Source: Faeciplasma sp045660445 (GTDB lineage: Bacteria; Bacillota; Clostridia; Oscillospirales; Ruminococcaceae). From it: a stretch of DNA of 64,000 nucleotides. The notes under the pieces are model-generated. The model had not been told where the DNA came from, did no database searches, and saw only the letters and a program-made list of their open reading frames with translations. The position numbers and the translations under genes are program-made. Positions 24,458-33,489 of this stretch are shown here, one piece after another. Each line of letters begins with the position of its first letter. The stretch's first letter is position 1. Location of the stretch: assembly GCA_045660445.1 (NCBI GenBank), contig JAZRDR010000010.1:1-64000 (forward strand), read 5' to 3'.

Positions 24458-26965
24458 ATGGCTGCGAAGAAAACAAAATCTTCAACAAAAAAAGCAACTT
24501 CGGCAAAGTCTGATACAAATAAACAAACGCGTGAGCAGTCCGAAGCTGTAAGAATTGCGAAAACAAGAATGTGGTCGACAATTATTTTCATAATCGGCGT
24601 GTTCATTGCTTTTCTTACATATATTCAAGGTCAAGCATTGTGGAGCGGTATGCATAACGTTTTGTGGGGTCTCTTCGGAGTCTCTGCCGTTTTGCTTGCA
24701 CCGATAATTATTTACGTTGCCGTTATGATGGCTCTTGACAGATCAAAGAGCGCTGTAATTTTCAAGATCATTCAGGGTACTGTTTTGATCTTGCTTATTG
24801 GTCCTGCATTCGAGATAATATATTCGTTCATTATTTCTGCACAACCATATAGCGGCGAAAACTTTAACGAAACCATCACAGCTCTTTATAACAACGGTGT
24901 AAATATGAAGGGCGGCGGAGCGCTCAGCATCTTTGTTGGCGGAACTCTCACATCGCTTTGCGGTGCAGTTTGCGCTCTCATAATCATAATTTTGCTCATT
25001 TTGCTCTTTGTGATGCTCTTGACAAACATAACTCTTGTCGACGTTTGGAACTTCTTTGTCAAAGTTATCAAACGTATTAAGAATGCTGTTGATGACAGCC
25101 GCGAAGAGCGTGCTAAAGAAGCTTCTGATCAGTCTGCAAATGTAATTCATGAAAAGAAGGATGAAAAGCGCATTGACATTGCAAAATTCATTCCTGAGGA
25201 AGAACCTGCGGATACTGAATTACCTACTCATCCTGTGATCTCTTTGATTGAAGAAAAAACCGAGGAAAAGGCTGATAAGCCCAAAAAAGTAAAAGTTAAA
25301 AAGGAAAAGAGATCCTCGATGCCCGGCGATTTCATTCCAGTCGAGGAATCTGAAGAACCTTCTGTTATAGAATCGGATACCGTTAATCCAATATACGTTG
25401 ACGAGGACGGTCAGACAACTCTTTTGGAGAACGAGGCTGTCACCAAGTCGTCTTACAGCTATCCGTCAATTGATCTTCTTAATCTTCCAAGACACTCCGT
25501 AAGCGTCGAGGATACCCGCGCAGAGATCGCTCACAATTCCGAAACTTTGGTTGACACCTTGAAGAGCTTTGGTGTTTCAACACGTATTGTTGAAATTCAT
25601 AGAGGACCTTCTATAACTCGTTACGAGCTTCAGCCTGCTGCAGGTGTTAAGGTCAGCAAGATCACAAACCTTGTTGACGATATTGCACTTAATCTAGCAG
25701 CAAGCGGCGTAAGAATCGAAGCTCCCATTCCTGGCAAGGCAGCAGTTGGTATCGAGCTTGCTAACAAGATAAGAGATACTGTTTTCATCCGTGAGCTTAT
25801 CGACAGCGATGAATTCCGTTCTTTAAAGAGCAAGGTTGCGTTTGCAGTAGGTAAGGATATCGAGGGTAAGATAATCGTTGCAGATATCGCAAAAATGCCT
25901 CACTTGCTTATTGCAGGTACTACCGGTTCTGGTAAATCTGTTCTTACAAATTCCATCATCATGAGCATTCTTTATAATGCTTCTCCCGAAGAGGTGAAGC
26001 TTGTTCTTATCGACCCTAAGCAGGTTGAATTCCCCGTATATAACGGAATCCCTCATCTTCTTATCCCCGTTGTGACCGAAGCTAAAAAGGCTGCAGGCGC
26101 ATTGGGCTGGGCTGTTACAGAGATGATGAAGCGTTACAATATGTTTGCGAACAGCGGTGTACGTGAGCTGAAGGAATATAACGAATATGCGAAGAATAAC
26201 GATCTTCCCACACTTCCTCAGATAGTTATTGTTGTGGACGAGCTTGCTGACCTTATGATGGCAGCTCCCAAGGAAGTTGAAGATTCTATCTGCCGCTTGG
26301 CACAGCTTGCCCGTGCAGCGGGTATGCATCTCGTAATCGCAACACAGTCTCCTCGTGTAAGCGTTATTACAGGTCTTATCAAAGCTAATATCGACTCTCG
26401 TATTGCACTTCGTGTTTCCAGCCAGATTGATTCCGGTGTTATTCTTAACGAGGGCGGAGCTGAAAAGCTTCTTAATCACGGTGACCTTTTGTTGCGCGTT
26501 GCAGGTGCTGAAAAGCCGATGCGTATCCAGGGTGGCCTTGTAACAACCGAAGAGATCCGCCGTGTTGTTGACTTCTTAAAGGCTCAGGAAACCTCGAAGT
26601 ATGATGAAGAGATCGCTTCTGAAATTGAAAAACACATTCCCGTTGCTAAGGGCGAAAAGTCTGCAACCGGTGAAGAGACAGCAGAAGATCCCAACTCTGA
26701 AGAATCTATGATCGATAAGGCAATAAAGGTCATTATTGAGAATCAGACAGCATCAACTTCATTCCTTCAGCGAAAGCTTCGTCTTGGCTATGCCCGTGCC
26801 GCAAGAATCATTGACGAAATCGAGGAAATGGGTATCATCGGTCCTGCTGACGGCGCAAAACCACGCGAAATCAGAATGACTCAAGCTCAGTGGCTTGAAA
26901 GAAGCGCAACCTTGGGCGGCATTTCAAATATCGACATCAGCAATGATATAACTGACGAAGAGTAA
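24458..26965 (+). CDS. ftsK: DNA translocase FtsK/SpoIIIE
   Basis: Pumps chromosomal DNA through the division or sporulation septum. The 835-residue protein starts with a Lys/Ser/Thr-rich tail, then four membrane helices (about 45-195) and an acidic linker (about 210-330). The alpha-beta motor has Walker A AGTTGSGKSV near 487, Walker B IVVVDELADLMM and IATQSPRVSVITG. The C-terminal gamma winged helix reads KVIIENQTASTSFLQRKL, ending in PREI. The ribosome site is AAAGGA. Position after tepA-ylzJ favours a SpoIIIE-like role in a spore former, but FtsK-like use in vegetative division cannot be excluded. Confidence 0.96.
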   Translation: MAAKKTKSSTKKATSAKSDTNKQTREQSEAVRIAKTRMWSTIIFIIGVFIAFLTYIQGQALWSGMHNVLWGLFGVSAVLLAPIIIYVAVMMALDRSKSAVIFKIIQGTVLILLIGPAFEIIYSFIISAQPYSGENFNETITALYNNGVNMKGGGALSIFVGGTLTSLCGAVCALIIIILLILLFVMLLTNITLVDVWNFFVKVIKRIKNAVDDSREERAKEASDQSANVIHEKKDEKRIDIAKFIPEEEPADTELPTHPVISLIEEKTEEKADKPKKVKVKKEKRSSMPGDFIPVEESEEPSVIESDTVNPIYVDEDGQTTLLENEAVTKSSYSYPSIDLLNLPRHSVSVEDTRAEIAHNSETLVDTLKSFGVSTRIVEIHRGPSITRYELQPAAGVKVSKITNLVDDIALNLAASGVRIEAPIPGKAAVGIELANKIRDTVFIRELIDSDEFRSLKSKVAFAVGKDIEGKIIVADIAKMPHLLIAGTTGSGKSVLTNSIIMSILYNASPEEVKLVLIDPKQVEFPVYNGIPHLLIPVVTEAKKAAGALGWAVTEMMKRYNMFANSGVRELKEYNEYAKNNDLPTLPQIVIVVDELADLMMAAPKEVEDSICRLAQLARAAGMHLVIATQSPRVSVITGLIKANIDSRIALRVSSQIDSGVILNEGGAEKLLNHGDLLLRVAGAEKPMRIQGGLVTTEEIRRVVDFLKAQETSKYDEEIASEIEKHIPVAKGEKSATGEETAEDPNSEESMIDKAIKVIIENQTASTSFLQRKLRLGYARAARIIDEIEEMGIIGPADGAKPREIRMTQAQWLERSATLGGISNIDISNDITDEE

Positions 26966-26987
26966 TTATATTTGTAGGTGATTTTTA

Positions 26988-28904
26988 ATGAACGGCTTTA
27001 TGCCTGTCTCCCGTGCCGATATGATCGAGCGCGGAATCGAACAATTTGATTTTATATACATTCTTGGTGACGCTTATGTCGATCATCCCAGCTTCGGCGC
27101 GGCTATAATCTCACGCGTACTTGAGCATAACGGTTACACTGTTGGTATCATCGCTCAGCCGGATTGGCACCGCGATAGCGAGTTCTTGCGTCTTGGCACA
27201 CCAAAGCTCGGCTTCTTGGTGTCAGCAGGAAATATCGACTCGATGGTTGCTCATTACAGTGTTGCAAAACGCCGCCGTGACTTCGATGCATATTCAGCAG
27301 GCAATGTCGCAGGAAAGCGACCTGACCGTGCTGTAACTGTATACTCAAATATTTTGCGCCGCCTTTGTCCCGACACGCCGATTCTCATCGGCGGATTAGA
27401 GGCTTCGCTTCGTCGCTTCGCGCATTATGATTATTGGGACGATTCTGTTCGCCCCTCTGTTCTTTTGGAATCGAAGGCTGATATATTAATGTTCGGTATG
27501 AGCGAAAACTGTATTGTCGAGCTTGCAAACCGCTTACGCGATGGTGAAAATGTCAAGGATATCCGTGATGTAAGGGGAACCTGCTATCTTTGCCCAACAG
27601 TTGAAACTCCTTTTGGCGCAGTTGAATGTCCATCGTTTGAAATGGTCAGTAAAAATAAAGAAATGTATGCCAAAGCCTGCAGAATTCAATACGATCAGCA
27701 GGACGAGGTTTATGGTAAAACAGTAATTCAGCGCCACGGCAAGCTTATGCTTGTTCAAAATCCGCCGCCTTATGCTTTGACAACTGAAGAGCTCGATGCA
27801 ACATTTGATCTCCCATACATGAGAACTTATCATCCTATGTATGAAAAGGAGGGTGGCGTTCCTTCAATCGAAGAAGTTCAGTTCTCTATAACTCACAATC
27901 GCGGATGCTTTGGCTTCTGTAACTTCTGCTCTATCGCTTTGCATCAAGGCAGAAAGATCTCCGTTCGAAGTGAGGAATCGATTCTCCGTGAGGCTGAACT
28001 TTTAACTAAAATGCCAAACTTCAAGGGATATATCCACGACGTTGGTGGCCCAACTGCAAACTTCAGACACGTTTCCTGTCAGAAACAGCTTAAGCTTGGA
28101 CTTTGCAAGGGCAAAAAATGCTTGGCACCCACTCCTTGTCCTAATTTAGAGGTTGATCACACCGAGTATATCGATATCTTGCGCAAGCTTCGTGCCGTTA
28201 AAGGCGTTAAAAAGGTGTTCATCCGTTCGGGAATAAGATATGACTATCTTATTGAAGACAAGGATGATGAATTTATCAACGAGCTTATAAAATATCATGT
28301 CAGCGGTCAGTTAAAGGTCGCTCCAGAGCATTGCTCGGCGGCTGTTTTGGATAAAATGGGCAAGCCTCATATCGAAGCTTATAAGCGCTTCCAAAAGAAG
28401 TTCTATGAGATAACTGGTAAGATTGGCAAGGAGCAGTATCTTGTTCCTTATCTTATGTCATCTCACCCCGGAAGCACGATAAAGGACGCTATCGATCTTG
28501 CGTGCTTCTTGAAAGAAAACAGCATCCGTCCCGAGCAGGTGCAGGATTTCTATCCCACTCCCGGAACTATATCAACCTGTATGTTCTACACCGGTCTTGA
28601 TCCATATACAATGCAACCTGTTTATGTCGCAAAGACGAGTGAAGAAAAATCAGCTCAGCGCGCACTTTTGCAATATTTCATGCCGAAAAATCAGCGCAGA
28701 ATAATCGAAATCCTTGAAAAAGCAGGGCGACGTGATCTTATCGGAAATACCAAGGAGTGCTTGGTTGCGCCCGATAAGGAATATTTGCAAAAGCAGCAAA
28801 GATATATTGCGCAAAATGCGCCCAAAAAGCGCGTGACAAATAAAAATTCATCGACTCGTGCAGGAGGACAGAATGGCAAGAAAACGCAAAGGAAAAAAAG
28901 ATAA
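26988..28904 (+). CDS. YgiQ family radical SAM protein
   Basis: A large radical SAM protein (638 residues) of the YgiQ/UPF0313 family, whose reaction is not established. An N-terminal cobalamin-binding-like region (PSFGAAIISRVLEHNGYTVG, LIGGLEASLRRFAHYDYWDD) precedes the cluster motif CX3CX2C (CFGFCNFC, about 307-314). Then come GPTANFRH, VAPEHCSAAVLDKMGKP and VQDFYPTPGT. A basic tail (KKRVTNKNSS, KKTQRKKR) ends the protein. Its last codons overlap the next gene. GTAGGTGAT precedes ATG 26988. Confidence 0.93.
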   Translation: MNGFMPVSRADMIERGIEQFDFIYILGDAYVDHPSFGAAIISRVLEHNGYTVGIIAQPDWHRDSEFLRLGTPKLGFLVSAGNIDSMVAHYSVAKRRRDFDAYSAGNVAGKRPDRAVTVYSNILRRLCPDTPILIGGLEASLRRFAHYDYWDDSVRPSVLLESKADILMFGMSENCIVELANRLRDGENVKDIRDVRGTCYLCPTVETPFGAVECPSFEMVSKNKEMYAKACRIQYDQQDEVYGKTVIQRHGKLMLVQNPPPYALTTEELDATFDLPYMRTYHPMYEKEGGVPSIEEVQFSITHNRGCFGFCNFCSIALHQGRKISVRSEESILREAELLTKMPNFKGYIHDVGGPTANFRHVSCQKQLKLGLCKGKKCLAPTPCPNLEVDHTEYIDILRKLRAVKGVKKVFIRSGIRYDYLIEDKDDEFINELIKYHVSGQLKVAPEHCSAAVLDKMGKPHIEAYKRFQKKFYEITGKIGKEQYLVPYLMSSHPGSTIKDAIDLACFLKENSIRPEQVQDFYPTPGTISTCMFYTGLDPYTMQPVYVAKTSEEKSAQRALLQYFMPKNQRRIIEILEKAGRRDLIGNTKECLVAPDKEYLQKQQRYIAQNAPKKRVTNKNSSTRAGGQNGKKTQRKKR

Positions 28905-29796
28905 GTTTTCATCAATGATTACTCTTATAGCTGTCGTGATCGCAATTCTTATCGGTATGCACGAGGCTGGATATATAACAATTCCATTTTTGTCAACCAA
29001 CAATCAAAAAGTTGAATTCGAAGCCGACGGTAATGCTTATGTTCACTTCATCGATGTTGGACAGGGTGACTGTCAGCTCATAATCTCTGATGACGGCTCG
29101 ACAATGCTTATCGACGCAGGCGAGGTTGAATACGGTTCTGTTGTTGTCAACTATCTTAACAGCATTGGAATAGATCATCTTGATTATGTTATCGGTTCGC
29201 ATCCTCATTCCGATCATATAGGTGGGCTTATTGACGTTATCTCGTCAAACATAACAGTTGATGCAGTAATCATGCCAAAGGTAGCTGATGAACACACACC
29301 GACGACCCGGACTTACGAAAATCTTCTGCTAGCAATCGCAGACGAAGGCTGCGGTCTTTATGTCGCCAAAAACGACGAAATCCCTCTTGGAAGTGGAACT
29401 GTATATAACTATATGACTGATTATGATGGCGATAACATGAATAATTATTCTGTTGCCACGAAGTTTGTTTTCGGGAACTCTTCCTTCCTTTTCATTGGTG
29501 ATGCTGAATCTGAAATTGAGCGCAAGCTTATATTGGCTGGTTATGATCTTGATGTTGATGTATATAAAGTAGCTCATCACGGATCAAGCACATCATCCAA
29601 CCGCGATTTTGTTAACGTTGTTTCTCCGGATTATTGTGTTATAGGTGTTGGAGAGGGTAATAGTTACGGTCACCCTCACACAGAGATCATTCAACTTCTA
29701 AAGAGCTATACAGACACGATCCTTCGCACTGACCTTAACGGAAATATTGTCTTCACAACTGATGGCAACACGTTAAGTTATTCGTGCGATAGGTAA
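28873..29796 (+). CDS. Membrane-anchored MBL-fold hydrolase, ComEC-like
   Basis: The 307-residue protein has a basic N-terminus (MARKRKGKKDK), one membrane helix (about 14-34) and a metallo-beta-lactamase domain of the ComEC/Rec2 C-terminal type. It shows FIDVGQGDCQLI, MLIDAGE, SHPHSDHIGG (metal ligands, about 108-117), FIGDAESEIE and VAHHGSSTS. ATG 28873 has AGGAGG (28862-28867) and lies inside the end of the YgiQ gene, so translation is coupled. Relatives degrade nucleic acid outside the membrane during DNA uptake, but a stand-alone copy without the channel has no proven role. A DUF3006 gene follows, as is common. Confidence 0.92.
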   Translation: MARKRKGKKDKFSSMITLIAVVIAILIGMHEAGYITIPFLSTNNQKVEFEADGNAYVHFIDVGQGDCQLIISDDGSTMLIDAGEVEYGSVVVNYLNSIGIDHLDYVIGSHPHSDHIGGLIDVISSNITVDAVIMPKVADEHTPTTRTYENLLLAIADEGCGLYVAKNDEIPLGSGTVYNYMTDYDGDNMNNYSVATKFVFGNSSFLFIGDAESEIERKLILAGYDLDVDVYKVAHHGSSTSSNRDFVNVVSPDYCVIGVGEGNSYGHPHTEIIQLLKSYTDTILRTDLNGNIVFTTDGNTLSYSCDR

Positions 29797-29807
29797 CGGA
29801 GGGCAAA

Positions 29808-30023
29808 ATGGAGCTTATAATAGATAGAATCGAATCTGAATATGCAGTTTGCGAAAACATTGACAGAACTCACGTAAATATTCCGCTTATTCTTCTGCCA
29901 GAAGGTGTTAAGGAAGGCGACGTTATAATAAAAGATGAAAACGGCAACTATGTTATCGATGCTGATAAGACTGTTGAAAGACGTAATCGTATCAAAAAGC
30001 TTTTAAATTCTCTCTGGAAATAA
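29808..30023 (+). CDS. DUF3006 domain protein
   Basis: A 71-residue protein. IIDRIESEYAVCENIDRTHVNI, LLPEGVKEGDVI and ERRNRIKKLLNSLWK match the DUF3006 pattern: a small beta-barrel-like module ending in a basic helix. Family members often sit beside ComEC-like MBL hydrolases, as here (11 bases downstream). GGAGG precedes ATG 29808. Function unknown. Confidence 0.9.
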   Translation: MELIIDRIESEYAVCENIDRTHVNIPLILLPEGVKEGDVIIKDENGNYVIDADKTVERRNRIKKLLNSLWK

Positions 30024-30050
30024 TATAATCATCGGAAGGACTTTGACATC

Positions 30051-30923
30051 ATGAACAACGACCTTTTTGCGTTAATAAATGAATGGATGCCCAAAATTTC
30101 AAAGGGTCACAAAAAAATAGCTCAGTATATACTTGTTCACTATGATAAGGCGGCTTTTATGACTGCTGCAAGGCTTGGTGAAACAGTTGGCGTTAGCGAA
30201 TCCACAGTTGTGCGATTTGCGACCGAGCTTGGATTTGATGGATATCCCGGACTTCAAAAAGCTTTGCAGGATGCGATGAGAAACAAGCTCACTGCAGTTC
30301 AGCGAATAGAGGTATCTCTTGATCAGCTTAAGGACGGAGAGGTTTTTCGAAGTGTTTTGATGCATGATATCGATCATATCCGTCACACTCTTGAAGAAAC
30401 AGCAATGGCTGATTTTGACCGTGCCGTTGAAAATATAATCAACGCAGAGCATGTTTATGTCATGGGAATTCGAAGCTCATCAGCGCTTGCGTCGTTCCTT
30501 GCTTATTATTTCAAGCTTATGCTTCCTAATGTTACGCTCGTTCAGACAGGCAGCCGAAGCGAGCTTTACGAACAGCTAATGCGTGTTAGTGATAAGGATG
30601 TTCTTATTGGTATTTCTTTCCCCAGATATTCAAAGCAGACTGTTCACGCAATTGCTTATGCTCACAAAAGAGGTGCGAAATCGATTGCAATAACTGATAG
30701 TATCGAGTCTCCGATTGCTGCCGATGCCGACAATGTATTGGTTGCGCGAAGTGACATGGTCTCGTTTGTTGACTCTCTTGTTGCGCCGTTAAGCCTTATT
30801 AATGCGCTCATTGTTGCAGTATCAATTAAGAATAGGGAAGTTGTTGCTAAAAACTTTGCCATGCTCGAGGAAATTTGGGATGAATATGATGTATATCAGA
30901 AAAACGGAGATAAATCGAGATGA
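30051..30923 (+). CDS. MurR/RpiR family transcriptional regulator
   Basis: An N-terminal RpiR-type helix-turn-helix (residues 1-77: KISKGHKKIAQYIL, AARLGETVGVSESTVVRFATELGFDGYPGLQ) is joined to a SIS sugar-phosphate-binding domain (about 115-255: VYVMGIRSSSALA, DVLIGISFPRYSKQTV, GAKSIAITDS). Such proteins sense phosphosugars, often MurNAc-6-P or GlcN-6-P. No sugar gene is adjacent, so the target is unclear. Its TGA overlaps the ATG of the flavoprotein gene that follows, so the two are coupled. Confidence 0.93.
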   Translation: MNNDLFALINEWMPKISKGHKKIAQYILVHYDKAAFMTAARLGETVGVSESTVVRFATELGFDGYPGLQKALQDAMRNKLTAVQRIEVSLDQLKDGEVFRSVLMHDIDHIRHTLEETAMADFDRAVENIINAEHVYVMGIRSSSALASFLAYYFKLMLPNVTLVQTGSRSELYEQLMRVSDKDVLIGISFPRYSKQTVHAIAYAHKRGAKSIAITDSIESPIAADADNVLVARSDMVSFVDSLVAPLSLINALIVAVSIKNREVVAKNFAMLEEIWDEYDVYQKNGDKSR

Positions 30924-32164
30924 GAGCTGATACCGTTATAATCGGTGGGGGAGCGGCAGGTCTTTTTGCGGCGTGCGAATTGTCGCGCTGTCATAAGGAT
31001 GTAATCGTTCTTGAACCCAACCAAAAGCTTGGACGAAAGCTCCGCATAACCGGCAAGGGAAGATGTAATGTCACTAATAACTGTGATATTGACACTGTTT
31101 TAAAAAACATCCCCCGAAATCCAAGGTTTTTATATAGCGCACTCAACAAGCTCTCTCCAAGTGATGTTATCGCTTGGTTTGAATCATGCGGTGTCCCTCT
31201 TAAAACTGAACGTGGAAATCGAGTTTTCCCTGTTTCTGATAAAGCTGACGACATTGCTGATGCTTTGGTTAAGGAATGCAAAAAATATCACGTTAAGTTT
31301 GTTAAGGATAAAGCTGCCGAACTGATTATGGACGACGGCGTTCTTGTCGGTGTTAAAGGACAGCACGATGAATATTTCGCGCAGAATGTGATAATCGCAA
31401 CGGGCGGAATGTCTTATCCAAAAACAGGCTCGACCGGTGATGGTTATCGTTTAGCTGAAAGTGTCGGACACTCTGTAACTGAAATTAAACCCTCACTTGT
31501 TCCAATCGTAACCGAAGAGCGATTTGTGTGCGAGCTTACAGGACTAACACTTAAAAATGTCACGCTTTCTTTGTTTGACAGCAAAAAGAAATCTCCGATA
31601 TTCACAGAGCTTGGCGAATTATCCTTCATGCCTTACGGTATTGCAGGACCTCTTTCGCTTTCAGCATCCTGCCTTATAAAGACTGATGCATTGGCTGAAA
31701 AAAGATATTCTTTATCTATAGATTTAAAGCCGGGACTTACAGCAGATCAGCTTGATGCAAGAATATTAAGAGATTTTTCTTCCGATCCCTCGGCAAGATA
31801 TATGGATTCTTTGGGAAAACTTTTGCCCAAGGCTATTATAGATGTTGTCGTTGACAGATCGAAGATTACACCCTTAAAGCCTGTAAATCAGATCACTCGA
31901 GAGGAACGAGCACAGCTTGTTAATCTTTTAAAGAATTTCACTTTAACACCGTGCGATCTCCGTCCGATCGATGAAGCTATAATCACAAGCGGTGGCATAA
32001 GTATTAAAGAGATAAATCCTGCAACGATGGAATCGAAACTGGTTGAAGGTCTTTATTTCGCTGGTGAGATTATTGACTGCGACGGTTTTACAGGCGGATT
32101 CAATTTGCAGATTGCTTTTTCAACAGCATATTGTGCGGCTTGCGCTATATGCGAAGGATATTGA
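30920..32164 (+). CDS. HI0933-like FAD-dependent oxidoreductase
   Basis: The 414-residue flavoprotein belongs to the HI0933/YhiN family. The N-terminal dinucleotide fold reads TVIIGGGAAGLFAACEL, then KLGRKLRITGKGRCNVTN (family hallmark), VIIATGGMSYPKTGSTGDGY, and the C-terminal FAD contact GLYFAGEIIDCDGFTGGFNLQIAFSTA. The substrate is not established for the family. It is placed between the RpiR gene and the cmk-plsC fusion in a same-strand run; genes of this family are often found beside cmk in Clostridia. Confidence 0.94.
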   Translation: MRADTVIIGGGAAGLFAACELSRCHKDVIVLEPNQKLGRKLRITGKGRCNVTNNCDIDTVLKNIPRNPRFLYSALNKLSPSDVIAWFESCGVPLKTERGNRVFPVSDKADDIADALVKECKKYHVKFVKDKAAELIMDDGVLVGVKGQHDEYFAQNVIIATGGMSYPKTGSTGDGYRLAESVGHSVTEIKPSLVPIVTEERFVCELTGLTLKNVTLSLFDSKKKSPIFTELGELSFMPYGIAGPLSLSASCLIKTDALAEKRYSLSIDLKPGLTADQLDARILRDFSSDPSARYMDSLGKLLPKAIIDVVVDRSKITPLKPVNQITREERAQLVNLLKNFTLTPCDLRPIDEAIITSGGISIKEINPATMESKLVEGLYFAGEIIDCDGFTGGFNLQIAFSTAYCAACAICEGY

Positions 32165-32187
32165 CATAACTGAAAGGATGTTTACAA

Positions 32188-33489
32188 ATGGGAATTAATT
32201 GTGCTCTTGACGGACCGAGCGGTGCCGGCAAATCAACAGTTGCCAAATTGGTTGCTAAGTCGTTGGGATTTATATATGTTGATACAGGAGCTTTATACCG
32301 TGCTATCGGACTTTACGCAACAAGAAAAGGTGCCTTAACCACCTCTGCTGAAGAAGTAGTTCCTTTGCTTAATGATATAAACGTAGAATTGAAATATGAT
32401 AATGGGACACAGCTTGTTTTGCTTAACGGCGAAGATGTTTCTTCTGCCATTCGCCAAAACGAGATTTCGATGGCTGCATCGAATGTATCGGCTATTCCCG
32501 AGGTTCGCGCTTTCCTCCTTGATCTTCAGCGTGATATTGCTGCAAAAAATGATATTATAATGGATGGACGTGACATCGGAACTGTCATTCTTCCCAATGC
32601 TGAAGTAAAGATATTCATGACTGCAACTGCTGAAGAACGAGCTAACAGACGTTATAAAGAGCTTATTGAGAAAGGACAAAACGTTGTATACGAGGATATC
32701 CTTAATGATATCAATCAGCGTGATTATAACGATTCACACCGTGCAACAGCTCCGCTTAAAAAAGCTGATGATGCAATCGAGCTCGATACATCAAATATGA
32801 GCATTGACGAGGTCGTTACTGAAATCTCAAATATCATAAAAAAAAAGACTTCAGATCAGATAACTCCCGTTGAACTTAAAAAATTCAAATGGTCTATCGG
32901 CACTCTTTTATATGCCATCCTCAGATTTATCGTAGCAATCGTGATTTATGCCTGCTTCAACGTGAGGGTTGAAGGAAAAGAGAATATCCCTCACGGGGGA
33001 GGGACTGTGGTTGCTTCTAATCACCGTACCTGGCTTGATCCTATAATGATAGCCATGTTTATCAGAAAGCCAAATGCCTATCTTTGCAAAGAAGAGTTGT
33101 TTAAAAACTACTTCTTAAAGATCCTTTTGACAATATTACAAGGAATCCCCGTTCATCGCGGAAGCTCGGACAGAGCACCTTTAAACCGCGCTGTTGATTA
33201 CGTTAATCGTGGTTACAACCTTATGCTCTTCCCCGAGGGTACACGATCGAAAGACGGCACTCTTGGAAAACCCAAAAGCGGCGTTGCATATATAGCTTCG
33301 ATATCCGGTGCACCCGTGTGTCCCGTCGGGATTTCGTTTGATGGAAAGCTTAGATTCAGATCGAAAATAACCATTCGCTTTGGAACCCCCATTTCTCCTG
33401 ATGAAATTAGGATCGAGAAAATGACTCCCGGAGAGATGCACAAGGTTCGTGATGTCATTTATAATGCAATCAAGGAGCTGGTTGAATGA
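32188..33489 (+). CDS. Fusion of cytidylate kinase and PlsC acyltransferase
   Basis: Residues 1-222 form a complete CMP/dCMP kinase: DGPSGAGKST (P-loop, 8-17), YVDTGALYRA, MDGRDIGTVI, and the lid segment RRYKEL to NQRDYNDSHRATAPL. Residues 230-433 form a PlsC acyltransferase: a membrane helix (about 240-260), NHRTWLD (HX4D), GIPVHRGSSDRA, FPEGTRSKDGTLG and the late CPVGISFDG. In most Firmicutes these are separate neighbouring genes (cmk, plsC). There is no stop, no internal ribosome site and no frameshift at the junction (about codons 222-232), so one two-domain protein is predicted. It joins CDP-nucleotide supply to phosphatidate synthesis. The ATGA overlap with ispH couples translation. Confidence 0.94.
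   Translation: MGINCALDGPSGAGKSTVAKLVAKSLGFIYVDTGALYRAIGLYATRKGALTTSAEEVVPLLNDINVELKYDNGTQLVLLNGEDVSSAIRQNEISMAASNVSAIPEVRAFLLDLQRDIAAKNDIIMDGRDIGTVILPNAEVKIFMTATAEERANRRYKELIEKGQNVVYEDILNDINQRDYNDSHRATAPLKKADDAIELDTSNMSIDEVVTEISNIIKKKTSDQITPVELKKFKWSIGTLLYAILRFIVAIVIYACFNVRVEGKENIPHGGGTVVASNHRTWLDPIMIAMFIRKPNAYLCKEELFKNYFLKILLTILQGIPVHRGSSDRAPLNRAVDYVNRGYNLMLFPEGTRSKDGTLGKPKSGVAYIASISGAPVCPVGISFDGKLRFRSKITIRFGTPISPDEIRIEKMTPGEMHKVRDVIYNAIKELVE

Noticed and set aside
25823..26479. 218-codon open frame antisense to ftsK
   Set aside because: Lies over the conserved motor domain, with no motif or ribosome site.
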